NCBI RefSeq assembly: GCF_026126405.1
Contig: NZ_JAFMTQ010000017.1
Coordinates: 1-60,070 of the forward strand
Origin: Aureitalea sp. L0-47
GTDB taxonomy: Bacteria > Bacteroidota > Bacteroidia > Flavobacteriales > Flavobacteriaceae
Direction: 5' to 3'
DNA length: 60,070 bases
The position numbers were made by a program, and so were the translations under genes. This document shows, piece after piece, positions 33,665 through 44,000 of this stretch. The notes under the pieces are model-generated. The model was not told the origin of the DNA and made no database searches. It worked only from the letters and a program-made list of their open reading frames with translations. The stretch's first letter is position 1; the number at the start of each line of letters is the position of its first letter.

Positions 33665-33695
33665 TTTGTGCTACCACCCTTTTATCGTACCTTTA
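33665..33695 (+). promoter_or_regulatory. Promoter of the alpha-2-macroglobulin / pbpC operon
   Basis: TTTG at 33665-33668, a 19-bp spacer and TACCTTTA at 33688-33695 fit TTTG-N19-TAnnTTTG with one mismatch. The ATG follows 19 bp later. Confidence 0.7.
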
Positions 33696-33714
33696 ATTAG
33701 TAAAACCATCACCT

Positions 33715-36700
33715 ATGAAATCACTGCTTCGCCTAGGTATCCTGGCTGTAGTTGTCCTCTTTTCTGCCTGTAAGGACAAATCCGAAACCGCCCAAACCGA
33801 CAACCTTTTTAAGTTTAAAGATTACATTTCTCATCATTCCTACGGAAACCAAAGTATCGCGGAATCCATCCGTATCGAACTGGCCCAGCCTCTTGAACAA
33901 TACGAGGTCACCGAGGAGATCGACTCAAAATTTCTGAAGATCGTCCCAGCCACCAAAGGAAAACTATCTATTGAGAATAGCACCACGCTTATCTTTGATC
34001 CCGACGAATTCCTGAAACCCGATACCGAATATTCGGTCACGGTTAAACTGGCCGATCTCTATAGCGACATCGACAAGGAATTCCGAAACTATACCTTCGC
34101 TTTCAAGACAATTACCCCGAATTTCAAAGTGGATCTCGGGAATCTTCAGTCGTACAGCAAAGAATGGCAATACGTCTCCGGAACCATAACCTCAGCCGAT
34201 TTGATTACCCATGACCAGGTTCAGAAGCTCATAACGGTAAGTCAGGGTGGAAAGTCTCTACCCCTTAAGTGGTCCGACGGGATAGACAACTCTAAATTCT
34301 ACGATTTTGTTATCGATAGTATCCAACGAAAAGTAGACGACACGGAGATTCTTATCGAATGGGACGGTAAAGCCATCGCAGCGGAGTCCAAAGGCTCCAA
34401 CACTTTCGCTATCCCGGGGCAAAACAATTTTAAGGTAGTTGACGTGAAAAGCAGTCATTCCCCACAGGCGTCGCTCACTTTTAATTTTTCCGATCCTCTG
34501 GAACCAAACCAGGATTTCGCCGGCCTTGTCACCATCGAGAATGCCTCTGACCTTCGATTTGAAACCGATGGAAATGTGCTAACTGTTTATCCGAACACAC
34601 GGCTAACGGGCACCTCACGAGTCACATTATTTAACGGGATCAAGAATGTGGATGGCTTCCGACTTAAGACCGAATTCTCAGAACTGATCTCCTTCGAACA
34701 ACTCAAGCCGGCTGTTCGTTTGCTTTCTTCAGGCGTAATACTCCCCAATGCGGCCTCTACTCCCCTTTATTTTGAAGCGGTGAATCTGAAGTCGGTAGAC
34801 ATTCGGGTGGTCAAGATCTTTGAAGATAATATGCTTCAGTTCCTGCAAACTTCCAACCTAAATAACACGAGTAACTACAACATCCGAAGAGTGGGCCGAA
34901 GAGTTGCCACCAAGACCATTTCACTAGTAGAAGAAGGTATTCCAGCCGATGGCTTGTGGAAAGCGCATGCTATTAATCTCTCTGAATTTTTTCAGGCCGA
35001 TCCGGGCGCCCTCTACCAGGTGGAATTTAGTTTCAAGAAGGAAAATGCACTCTACGACTGTTCCGGTTCTGAAGAAGGAAACCCGGAGGACGATTACGTG
35101 GAGTACGCGGATGCTTCCGACCTGGACGAAGCGGAACGCGAGGAACGATACTGGGACAATGAGATCTATCGTTGGCGCACCTTTACCTACAACTGGAGCG
35201 AACGCGACAACCCCTGTCACGCCGCCTACTATAACGAAGACCGCAACGTGACATTGAATGTAATGGGTAGCGATCTTGGACTGATCGCGAAAAAAAGCAA
35301 GAACCGGGCATATCATTTTGCTACTTCGAATTTGATCACCTCACAGCCGGAACCTTCGGTGAAGATCAAATTGTACAATTTCCAGCAGCAAATGATACAT
35401 ACGACAACTACCGACGGAGAAGGTCTTACCGTGTACGATAGCGAAAAGAACATAGCCTTTGCCGTTGCACAAAAAGGTTCGAATTACGCCTATGTGAAAC
35501 TGGATGATGGAAACGCATTGTCACTTAGTAATTTCGATGTGTCCGGAAAAGAACTTCAGAAAGGATTAAAGGGGTTTATTTATACTGAAAGGGGGGTTCA
35601 CAGACCCGGTGATAGCATCCATCTTACTTTTGTACTGAACGACCTGTCGAATCCACTTCCGAAAGACCATCCTGTAACCCTTCAGCTGAAGGATGCAAGA
35701 GGCAAATTAGTAGAAAGAAGAGTGCTGAACGGAGCCTCACTATCAAGTGGAATTTCCGAAGAGAACTTCTACTATTTTCCGCTGGCGACAGATGCTTCCG
35801 CACCCACAGGAAACTGGAATGCAAGTGTAAATGTTGGTGGTGTGAATTTCAGTAAAACATTGAGGGTGGCCACCGTTAAACCCAACCGGTTAAAGATCAA
35901 GCTCGATTTCGACGACGAGATCCTGGACGCAAGCAAGGCGGTGAGTGGCAGTGCCGAAGCCATGTGGCTGCATGGCGCTCCGGCGAGAAACATGAAGATA
36001 GAGATGGACGCCACTTTGCGATCTACTTCTACGGCCTTTGAGAAATTCAAAGGATACACCTTCAACGACCCGGTGCGACGGTTTGATGAAGTTGAGGTCC
36101 CGGTACTCAGCACACAATTATCTGAAAACGGAAAAGTGACGTTTTCTGAAAAATTCAATATCAGCAAAAAAGCCCCGGGAATGCTGAACGCGACATTCCT
36201 CACCAAGGTGTTTGAGGGGGGTGGTGACTTTTCCATCGATGTGTTCACGAAACAATTATCACCTTATTCACATTTTGCAGGGCTGCGATCTCCGGAACCG
36301 CATCGTTACGGTTCCTATTATACCAATGAAAAGACAACTTTTAACGTAGCATCTGTGGATGCACAGGGTAATGCGGCAGGAAACCGTAAACTGGAGGTGC
36401 AGGTCTTTAAGATCGAATGGCGCTGGTGGTGGAGTCGCGGAAGGGACAACTTATCGCGCTATGAGAATGCGAGGGTGCATCGTCCGGTTCAAAATTTTAC
36501 CATAACCACAGGGAATAATGGAAAAGGGAATTTTGACCTCACCATTCCTGAAGAGGAAAGAGGGCGATATCTCATACGGGTAATGGACAAGGCTTCGGGT
36601 CACGCCACGGGAACGGTCACTTACTTCTACCGAAATTGGTGGCGACAGCCGGTTGATGGTGATTCCGAAAGTGCCAAAATGTTGATCTTTTCTTCCGATA

Positions 36701-39270
36701 AGGAATCCTACCTGGTAGGTGACAAGGCAAAAATCACTTTCCCATCAGGCAGCGAAGGCAAAGCCCTGATCAGTGTGGAAAGCGGAACGGAAGTGCTCTC
36801 CACTCAATGGATCGATACAAAGAAAGGCGAAACGGTTGCAACCGTAGAACTTACCAAGGAAATGACGCCGAACGTTTTCGTGAACATTTCACTGCTTCAG
36901 CCTCATGAGCAAACCAAAAATGATCTGCCCATCCGACTCTACGGAGTGATCCCGATGCTGGTTGAAGACCCGGCTACAAAACTGGAGCCTATGCTCGATA
37001 TGCCTAAGGTGCTGAAACCGGAAGAAACCTTCACAGTAGAAGTTTCCGAAGAAAACAACAAAGCCATGACCTATACCATAGCCATGGTGGATGAAGGATT
37101 GCTGGATCTTACTCGATTTAAAACTCCCGAGATCCATAAAGCGTTCTACACTCGGGAAGCGCTGGGTGTAAAAACCTTCGATATTTACGATTATATCATC
37201 GGGGCGTATTCAGGAAGTGTGGATAATATTTATGCCGTGGGTGGTGGCGATGATGCCGCGGGGGCAAAAAATCGAAAAGCAGACCGATTTAAGCCCGTGG
37301 TAAAATTCTTAGGCCCGTTTACCCTTAAAAAAGGCAAGACCGCCAAACACGATATTACCATGCCGAATTATGTAGGTTCTGTACGCACTATGATCGTTGC
37401 GGGAGATAATTCAAAAGGTGCCTACGGCAAGAACGAGGTAACTACTCCGGTTAGAAAACCGTTGATGGTTCTCGCATCGCTTCCCAGAAAGCTTTCGCCT
37501 GGTGAAAAAGTGACGCTCCCAGTCACCGTATTCGCCATGGAGAAGAAGGTTAAGAACGCAACGATCACTGTGAAAACCGGTGATGCTCTAAAACCATTGA
37601 ACGGTACTTCTAAACAGGTCTCATTCCCTGAAATAGGCGAACAGATAGTGAACTTTGAGTTCGAGGTCCTGCCTGCTTCAGAATTTCAAACCATAGAGGT
37701 AACGGCTTCAGGAAATGGAGAAAAAGCGACTTACAATGTTGAGATCGATGTTGAAAATCCGAATCCGATCTCCCAGCGAGCACGGCTCTATACCTTAGAT
37801 CCAAACCAGGCCCAGTCGATTAATTTCGACACTTACGGTGTGGCTGGCACCAATTCAGCTGCCATTGAATTTTCAACACTACCACCAATGGACTTCAACA
37901 AGCGAATGGGGTATTTGATCCATTATCCTCACGGTTGTATCGAACAAACCACTTCGGGAGCTTTTCCGCAGTTATACCTAGCAGATATTTTCGATCTAAC
38001 CTACGACAAGAAACAGAAGATGGAGAGCAACGTAAAAGCTGCGATCAAAAGGTTGAATAATTTCCAACGCGCGAGTGGCGGACTTAGTTACTGGCCGGGT
38101 GAATCTGAGATCAATGTTTGGGGAACCAACTACGCCGGTCATTTTATGCTGGAGGCCAAGAAAAAGGGCTATGCCCTGCCGATCACATTCCTGGACAACT
38201 GGTTGCGCTACCAGAAGAATGCCGCGAGACAATGGAGAAGTAACAGTACTTCCTATAATTCCAGTCTCACACAGGCCTATCGATTATTTACCCTGGCGCT
38301 TGCAGGTCAGCCAGAACTGGCAGCCATGAACCGTTTGCGCGAATCCGGACGCCTCAGTAACGATGCCAAATGGCGACTGGCAGCAGCCTACGCCCTGGCA
38401 GGTAAAACAAAGGTTGCGGAGGATATCGCAAAATCGGCTAATATCAACTTTAAGTCGGAGCGCTACAATTATTACACTTATGGCTCGGTGTTCAGGAACC
38501 AGGCCATGGCCCTGGAAACTATGATCGAACTCGGTGACGATCGTCGACGACAGTTATCCGTTTCACTGGCAAAAGGACTCTCGTCCTCCAAGTGGTACAG
38601 CACACAGGAAACAGCCTATGCATTACTGTCCTTGTCGAAAATGATCTCTAAGAATGGAGGGAAGGACATCGACGTCGCTTATACTATGAATGGTAACGCC
38701 TTTGACGTGAAATCCGATCGCGCCATGGCTGAAAGGGACCTTGATGTTCGTATGGGATCCAATAGTTTGAACATTACGAATAAGAAAGGAAACGTGATCT
38801 ACGTTTCCGTATCCCAACAAGGTAAATTACCACTGGGAGAAGAACTGGCAGAGCAGAGGAATCTCGCGGTTAAAACCCAGTACCTCGATGGAGAAGGAAA
38901 GACCATGGATGTTTCACAATTGAGACAAACCACGGAGATCAACCTGAAGATAGCTGTTACCAACACTTCCAATGATTACGTGGACAACCTGGCACTTACG
39001 CAAATACTGCCAAGTGGGTGGGAGATCTTGAATACCAGCTTCACAGAACTTGGAGGCGGTGCTTCCGGTTCGGCGCGATATACGGATATTCGGGATGACA
39101 GGGTGAATTATTATTTCGATCTGAAACGGCGATCCACCAAGACCTTTACCGTTAAAGTGAATGCTTCTTACCTTGGTAATTACTATCTGCCAGGCACACA
39201 GGTTGAGGCAATGTACGACAACACCTATTACGCCCGAAACAAGGGCCAGTGGGTAACTGTAGAACAGTAG
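33715..39270 (+). CDS. Alpha-2-macroglobulin family lipoprotein (YfhM-like)
   Basis: A 1851-residue periplasmic lipoprotein (signal ending VVLFSAC). It has MG-type beta domains in the first about 1000 residues (TEYSVTVKLADLYSDID, GFIYTERGVHRPGDSIHLTF) and an alpha-2-macroglobulin core around AMVDEGLLDLTRFKTPEI. The thioester motif is intact at Cys1408-Ile-Glu-Gln1411 (YPHGCIEQTTSG), followed by an alpha-toroid and a terminal domain. It traps foreign proteases that breach the outer membrane. It is immediately followed by pbpC with no gap, as with yfhM-pbpC in E. coli, linking protease trapping to peptidoglycan repair. Confidence 0.93.
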   Translation: MKSLLRLGILAVVVLFSACKDKSETAQTDNLFKFKDYISHHSYGNQSIAESIRIELAQPLEQYEVTEEIDSKFLKIVPATKGKLSIENSTTLIFDPDEFLKPDTEYSVTVKLADLYSDIDKEFRNYTFAFKTITPNFKVDLGNLQSYSKEWQYVSGTITSADLITHDQVQKLITVSQGGKSLPLKWSDGIDNSKFYDFVIDSIQRKVDDTEILIEWDGKAIAAESKGSNTFAIPGQNNFKVVDVKSSHSPQASLTFNFSDPLEPNQDFAGLVTIENASDLRFETDGNVLTVYPNTRLTGTSRVTLFNGIKNVDGFRLKTEFSELISFEQLKPAVRLLSSGVILPNAASTPLYFEAVNLKSVDIRVVKIFEDNMLQFLQTSNLNNTSNYNIRRVGRRVATKTISLVEEGIPADGLWKAHAINLSEFFQADPGALYQVEFSFKKENALYDCSGSEEGNPEDDYVEYADASDLDEAEREERYWDNEIYRWRTFTYNWSERDNPCHAAYYNEDRNVTLNVMGSDLGLIAKKSKNRAYHFATSNLITSQPEPSVKIKLYNFQQQMIHTTTTDGEGLTVYDSEKNIAFAVAQKGSNYAYVKLDDGNALSLSNFDVSGKELQKGLKGFIYTERGVHRPGDSIHLTFVLNDLSNPLPKDHPVTLQLKDARGKLVERRVLNGASLSSGISEENFYYFPLATDASAPTGNWNASVNVGGVNFSKTLRVATVKPNRLKIKLDFDDEILDASKAVSGSAEAMWLHGAPARNMKIEMDATLRSTSTAFEKFKGYTFNDPVRRFDEVEVPVLSTQLSENGKVTFSEKFNISKKAPGMLNATFLTKVFEGGGDFSIDVFTKQLSPYSHFAGLRSPEPHRYGSYYTNEKTTFNVASVDAQGNAAGNRKLEVQVFKIEWRWWWSRGRDNLSRYENARVHRPVQNFTITTGNNGKGNFDLTIPEEERGRYLIRVMDKASGHATGTVTYFYRNWWRQPVDGDSESAKMLIFSSDKESYLVGDKAKITFPSGSEGKALISVESGTEVLSTQWIDTKKGETVATVELTKEMTPNVFVNISLLQPHEQTKNDLPIRLYGVIPMLVEDPATKLEPMLDMPKVLKPEETFTVEVSEENNKAMTYTIAMVDEGLLDLTRFKTPEIHKAFYTREALGVKTFDIYDYIIGAYSGSVDNIYAVGGGDDAAGAKNRKADRFKPVVKFLGPFTLKKGKTAKHDITMPNYVGSVRTMIVAGDNSKGAYGKNEVTTPVRKPLMVLASLPRKLSPGEKVTLPVTVFAMEKKVKNATITVKTGDALKPLNGTSKQVSFPEIGEQIVNFEFEVLPASEFQTIEVTASGNGEKATYNVEIDVENPNPISQRARLYTLDPNQAQSINFDTYGVAGTNSAAIEFSTLPPMDFNKRMGYLIHYPHGCIEQTTSGAFPQLYLADIFDLTYDKKQKMESNVKAAIKRLNNFQRASGGLSYWPGESEINVWGTNYAGHFMLEAKKKGYALPITFLDNWLRYQKNAARQWRSNSTSYNSSLTQAYRLFTLALAGQPELAAMNRLRESGRLSNDAKWRLAAAYALAGKTKVAEDIAKSANINFKSERYNYYTYGSVFRNQAMALETMIELGDDRRRQLSVSLAKGLSSSKWYSTQETAYALLSLSKMISKNGGKDIDVAYTMNGNAFDVKSDRAMAERDLDVRMGSNSLNITNKKGNVIYVSVSQQGKLPLGEELAEQRNLAVKTQYLDGEGKTMDVSQLRQTTEINLKIAVTNTSNDYVDNLALTQILPSGWEILNTSFTELGGGASGSARYTDIRDDRVNYYFDLKRRSTKTFTVKVNASYLGNYYLPGTQVEAMYDNTYYARNKGQWVTVEQ

Positions 39271-41640
39271 ATGACCCTGGGGACACAGCATATTATTCAG
39301 AAGGTGAAACGCCATAAGCGCAAATTAGTAGCGCTTGTGGTGCTTTTCCTGTTATGGTTGTTTTGTTTGCCTTCGGAATTGTTTAAAGATCCTACTTCTA
39401 CCGTGGTTGAAAGCAGGGAAGGGATCATGCTGGGCGCTCGAATAGCCGAAGATAGCCAGTGGCGATTCCCTGAAATGGATTCCGTCCCCAGCCGTTTTGA
39501 ACAGTGTATTCTTCATTTCGAAGATGAATATTTTTATTCCCATCCAGGGTTCAATCCGGTTTCTATGGGAAAGGCCCTATGGCAGAATCTCACCACGGAT
39601 AAACGTCGGGGTGGAAGTACGCTTACTCAGCAGGTGATCCGACTTTCACGAAAGAACAAAAAACGAACCTACTTCGAGAAAGGGATAGAGATCGTTATGG
39701 CTACCCGACTTGAAGCGGGATTTTCTAAAGAGGAAATCCTGAGTCTTTATGCTTCGCATGCTCCTTTCGGAGGGAATGTAGTGGGATTGGAAACAGCTTC
39801 CTGGAGATATTTCGGTTTGCCTTCTTCGGAACTGAGCTGGGGACAGTCGGCCGCCCTTGCTATTCTCCCGAACGCCCCTTCCTTGATCTTCCCTGGCAAG
39901 AACGAAGCAATTCTGAAACAAAAACGAGACAGCTTACTGAAGAAATTGCTGGATAAAGGCATAATTGATGAAACTACTTATGAACTGGCACTGGCAGAAG
40001 CACTCCCGGGGAAACCCTATCCTCTTCCCGACATCGCGTTTCACCTTACCGAAAGATTGAAAAAAGAGTATCCGGGTGAGCGAAAAGTGAGTACTATTTC
40101 CTATGAACTTCAGAATAAATTAAATCGAATCGTGAGCCGCCATCACTTCGAATTAAAGCAAAACGGCATCCACAATATGGCCGTACTTGTTTTGGATGTA
40201 GACACTCGCGAGGTGCTTGGTTATGTTGGCAACGCTCCAACAACTTCAGAAAACAATAAATATGTTGATATTATCAACAAGAGTCGCAGTACAGGAAGTG
40301 TATTAAAGCCTTTCCTCTTCGCTTCCATGCTGAACAGCGGAGAGTTATTGCCCAACACCCTTGTTGCTGATGTCCCTACGGTTATAAACGGCTACAATCC
40401 GGAAAATTTCGATGGAGAGTTCAACGGGGCGGTTCCCGCAAGTGTGGCACTATCACGCTCACTGAATATCCCGGCTGTTCGAATGTTGCGTTCTTACGGA
40501 CTCGAACGATTCCACAAGCGTTTGAAAGAACTCGATTTCAAAGGAATCGACAAACCTTCGAGTCAATACGGACTTTCCCTGATTCTCGGTGGTGCGGAGA
40601 GTTCTCTTTGGGAAGTGACCAATGCCTATGCCGGTATGGCTGCTACACTGAATTATTTCAATCGAACCTCCAGCGAATACAACCAAAATAGCTTGAGATC
40701 ACCCCTAATGGTCAACGGTAAAAACCCAACTCCAAACAAAAGAGAACAAGATCCTATAGTGTTTGATGCTGGAGCCATCTTTAAGACCCTGGATGCTTTA
40801 CAACAAGTGAACCGGCCAGCTGGGGAGGAAAACTGGAGTTTTTTCAGCAATTCACAACCTATCGCCTGGAAGACGGGGACAAGTTTTGGTTTCAAAGATG
40901 CCTGGGCAGTTGGAGTTACTCCCAAATACGCTATTGGGGTGTGGGTAGGAAATGCCGATGGGGAAGGAAGGCCCGGACTCACAGGAATACAGGCAGCAGC
41001 TCCCGCTTTGTTCAGTGTGCTGGATGTCCTGCCGAAAAGTCGTTGGTTCGACATTCCTTACGACGAGCTCACCGAAGCGGAACTCTGCGCAACGAGTGGT
41101 CACCTGGCTGGAGTTCATTGCGATGATATTGTTACTGAATTTATCCCTGTCAAAGGCATAAGGACTACTCCATGTACCTATCACCAGAGGGTCTTCCTGG
41201 ACGCCAGCGAAACCTTCCAGGTTAACTCTTCCTGCTATTCCCTGGCGGAAATGAAACAGCAGCAACGATTTGTGCTTCCTCCTACTATAGAATACTACTA
41301 TTCTAAAAAACACCCGGAGTACGTTCCCTTGCCGCCGTTCAGAAACGACTGCTTAAGGGACGGGGAACAACTGATGGAGTTCATTTATCCGAAGCCAAAT
41401 GAAGCGATTTTACTGGCAAAGGACTTCGATGAGAATATCAATGATATCATCTTTAAAGTGGCCCATAGAAACGAAGACAGTAAACTCTACTGGTACCTCG
41501 ATGAGAGCTTCATTGGTGTTACCGAAATCTTCCACGAAATTGCGGTACAACCTGTTCCGGGGGAATATATGCTCACGGTTGTGGACCAGGAGGGAAATCA
41601 ACTCAAACAACGGCTCGTCATCACCAAACCCACCACCTGA
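39271..41640 (+). CDS. pbpC: Penicillin-binding protein 1C
   Basis: A 789-residue bifunctional peptidoglycan synthase. An N-terminal membrane anchor (about 19-36) is followed by a GT51 glycosyltransferase with FEDEYFYSHPGFN and GGSTLTQQVIRLS. The transpeptidase follows with the active-site Ser343-x-x-Lys346 in STGSVLKP and the KTGTSFGFKDAWAVG box. The C-terminal BiPBP_C domain begins near SKKHPEYVPLPPF. Family members associate with alpha-2-macroglobulins. The ATG follows the A2M TAG directly, so it is co-transcribed. Length and domain order are normal for PBP1c. Confidence 0.95.
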   Translation: MTLGTQHIIQKVKRHKRKLVALVVLFLLWLFCLPSELFKDPTSTVVESREGIMLGARIAEDSQWRFPEMDSVPSRFEQCILHFEDEYFYSHPGFNPVSMGKALWQNLTTDKRRGGSTLTQQVIRLSRKNKKRTYFEKGIEIVMATRLEAGFSKEEILSLYASHAPFGGNVVGLETASWRYFGLPSSELSWGQSAALAILPNAPSLIFPGKNEAILKQKRDSLLKKLLDKGIIDETTYELALAEALPGKPYPLPDIAFHLTERLKKEYPGERKVSTISYELQNKLNRIVSRHHFELKQNGIHNMAVLVLDVDTREVLGYVGNAPTTSENNKYVDIINKSRSTGSVLKPFLFASMLNSGELLPNTLVADVPTVINGYNPENFDGEFNGAVPASVALSRSLNIPAVRMLRSYGLERFHKRLKELDFKGIDKPSSQYGLSLILGGAESSLWEVTNAYAGMAATLNYFNRTSSEYNQNSLRSPLMVNGKNPTPNKREQDPIVFDAGAIFKTLDALQQVNRPAGEENWSFFSNSQPIAWKTGTSFGFKDAWAVGVTPKYAIGVWVGNADGEGRPGLTGIQAAAPALFSVLDVLPKSRWFDIPYDELTEAELCATSGHLAGVHCDDIVTEFIPVKGIRTTPCTYHQRVFLDASETFQVNSSCYSLAEMKQQQRFVLPPTIEYYYSKKHPEYVPLPPFRNDCLRDGEQLMEFIYPKPNEAILLAKDFDENINDIIFKVAHRNEDSKLYWYLDESFIGVTEIFHEIAVQPVPGEYMLTVVDQEGNQLKQRLVITKPTT

Positions 41641-41684
41641 ATCGCTACAATTATTTAGTAACTTAGGGCGTAGATTACGATTGT

Positions 41685-44000
41685 ATGAACCGACCACTGT
41701 TTTCTCTCGCTATAGGATTTCTTTTATTTCTGAATTTTTCCTGTTCGGATACACCCGAATCAGTCTCCGAAGTAGCTCCCACCATCATCCCGAAACCATC
41801 TTCTCTGGAATTAGGTGAAGGATATTTTGAACTTGACGGCAGCACTGCGATCCACGCACCGGATGAATTTCGAAGTTCCGTGGATTTCCTTCGGAACTAT
41901 GTACAGAATGGAGCCGGGCTTCCATTAGAAGATAGCAAAGCGTCTTCGGCAGAGATTGTGATCGAAATGACAGACTCAATACCTCCGGAAGGATATGAAC
42001 TCACCGTTTCTGAAAAACAAATAAGGATTCAAGCATCTGAAGCCGCAGGAGCATTCTATGCGGTTCAAAGTTTGAGGCAACTGTTACCTCCGGAAATGGA
42101 ACGGATCAATTCCTTCGGAAAAGAGTCTATCCAAATTCCAGTAATCACTATCCGGGATGCACCTGAATTCGCCTACCGCGGCATGCACCTGGATGTAGCC
42201 CGGCATTTCTTTCCGAAGGAATTCGTTAAGGAATACATCTCCCATTTGGCCATGCTTAAGATGAATTATTTCCACTGGCACCTCACCGAAGACCAGGGGT
42301 GGCGAATCGAGATAGAGCAGTTTCCCAGACTCACTTCTCACGCTGCCTATCGCAATGAGACCCTGGTGGGACATTACAACGATCAACCACAGCATTTTGA
42401 TGGTGAGCGATACGGAGGATTCTACACCAAAGAGGACATTCGCGAGATCGTTGAACATGCGAGAAAGCATCATATCACGATTGTCCCTGAGATCGAAATG
42501 CCCGGTCATGCACAGGCGGCCATCAGCGCTTATCCCGAGCTTGGATGTACGGGTGAGCAGATCCCCGTAGCCACCAAATGGGGCGTATTTGAAGATATCT
42601 ACTGTCCGAACCAAAAGACCTTCGCCTTTCTGAAGGGCGTGCTGTCTGAAGTGATCGAATTGTTCCCCGGAGAGTACGTTCATATAGGAGGAGATGAAGC
42701 ACCCAAAACACGCTGGAAAGAGTGCAATCATTGTCAGAAACTGATCCGCGAGTTAGGCCTGGCCGACGAACATGAGCTGCAGAGTTGGTTCATAAAAGAG
42801 ATCGAAACCTTCCTGAACAGTAAAGGCAAAAAGATGATCGGATGGGATGAGATACTGGAGGGTGGCCTAGCTCCTAATGCAACGGTAATGTCGTGGCGAG
42901 GAGTGCAAGGTGGTATCGAAGCGGCGAAGGCGGGACATAATGTGATCATGACGCCTACTTCCCATGCCTATTTCGATTACTATCAAAGTGACAACCCAAA
43001 CGAACCATTGGCCATTGGGGGATTCCTTCCTTTGGAAAAGGTATACGGCTTTAATCCTATTCCTTCGGAACTAAATGCTGAAGAAGCCAAATATGTTCTG
43101 GGTGCCCAGGGAAATGTCTGGACGGAATACATGAAAACCGAGCAACAATTGGAGTATATGATCTTCCCTCGTATGCTCGCCATGAGTGAAGTGGTGTGGA
43201 ACGGGCCCACAAATGATTTTGACAACGACTATCGGGAGTTTGTGAATCGCGTTGAATGGTTTCATTCCAGGCTTGATGTTTTAGGTGTCAATTACGCCAA
43301 TCATTTATACACCATAGATGGGAAAGTGCTGAAGGAAGAAAGTGGTGTGAAATTTCAGCTGCAAACACCAACGCAGGGGAAAGAGATTCGGTATCGTTTG
43401 AATGGCAGTGAATGGCTCGATTATGAAACTCCATTAGAAATTCGAGAAGATTCGGAAATTGAAGCTTTGGTATTTAAGGAAAACAAAAAGCTGAGCGATA
43501 CCTTCAAACAGAAGATCATGTTTCACAAAGGAATTAACGGTAAAATTTCAATCAATAAAGAACCTAATCCCTCCTATTCAGCAGGTGGAAGAGAGGCTTT
43601 GATCAACGGCATTTCAGGAAGTGATACTCGATATGGGGATAGTGAATGGTTAGGGTTTTGGGGAGAGGACTTGGAGATCGAGATCGATCTGGGTGACTCC
43701 CTGGAAATTTCCGGGATCAGGACCCGATTCTACCACGCTCCTGGTCAGTGGATCTATGCCCCAAAAATTATGTCCGTTTCAGGAACCTTGAAGGATGGAC
43801 AAATGTTTGTAACGACAAACAGGTTAGAGCGGGATGCATCTGAGAATTTTTTAAGGGCACACATTGACCTTTCACATCTTGCGGATTACAGCTTGGGCGA
43901 ATTGAAAATTCGTATCCCAAACTACGGAACTATCCCAGAGGGTGCGCAAGGCGCCGGAAACAAGGCCTGGACGTTTATTGATGAAATCATCATAGAATGA
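41685..44000 (+). CDS. GH20 beta-N-acetylhexosaminidase lipoprotein
   Basis: A 771-residue lipoprotein (MNRPLFSLAIGFLLFLNFSC). A GH20b domain covers about residues 30-150, then a catalytic TIM barrel from about 160 with YRGMHLDVARHFFP, HWHLTEDQGWRIEI and the catalytic Asp-Glu pair in YVHIGGDEAPKTRWKEC. The C-terminal part (about 540-771) holds a chitobiase-like and a discoidin-like beta domain. It releases N-acetylhexosamine from chitin, glycans or peptidoglycan fragments at the cell envelope. It lies 44 bp after pbpC and its stop overlaps cutC by 4 bp. Confidence 0.93.
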   Translation: MNRPLFSLAIGFLLFLNFSCSDTPESVSEVAPTIIPKPSSLELGEGYFELDGSTAIHAPDEFRSSVDFLRNYVQNGAGLPLEDSKASSAEIVIEMTDSIPPEGYELTVSEKQIRIQASEAAGAFYAVQSLRQLLPPEMERINSFGKESIQIPVITIRDAPEFAYRGMHLDVARHFFPKEFVKEYISHLAMLKMNYFHWHLTEDQGWRIEIEQFPRLTSHAAYRNETLVGHYNDQPQHFDGERYGGFYTKEDIREIVEHARKHHITIVPEIEMPGHAQAAISAYPELGCTGEQIPVATKWGVFEDIYCPNQKTFAFLKGVLSEVIELFPGEYVHIGGDEAPKTRWKECNHCQKLIRELGLADEHELQSWFIKEIETFLNSKGKKMIGWDEILEGGLAPNATVMSWRGVQGGIEAAKAGHNVIMTPTSHAYFDYYQSDNPNEPLAIGGFLPLEKVYGFNPIPSELNAEEAKYVLGAQGNVWTEYMKTEQQLEYMIFPRMLAMSEVVWNGPTNDFDNDYREFVNRVEWFHSRLDVLGVNYANHLYTIDGKVLKEESGVKFQLQTPTQGKEIRYRLNGSEWLDYETPLEIREDSEIEALVFKENKKLSDTFKQKIMFHKGINGKISINKEPNPSYSAGGREALINGISGSDTRYGDSEWLGFWGEDLEIEIDLGDSLEISGIRTRFYHAPGQWIYAPKIMSVSGTLKDGQMFVTTNRLERDASENFLRAHIDLSHLADYSLGELKIRIPNYGTIPEGAQGAGNKAWTFIDEIIIE

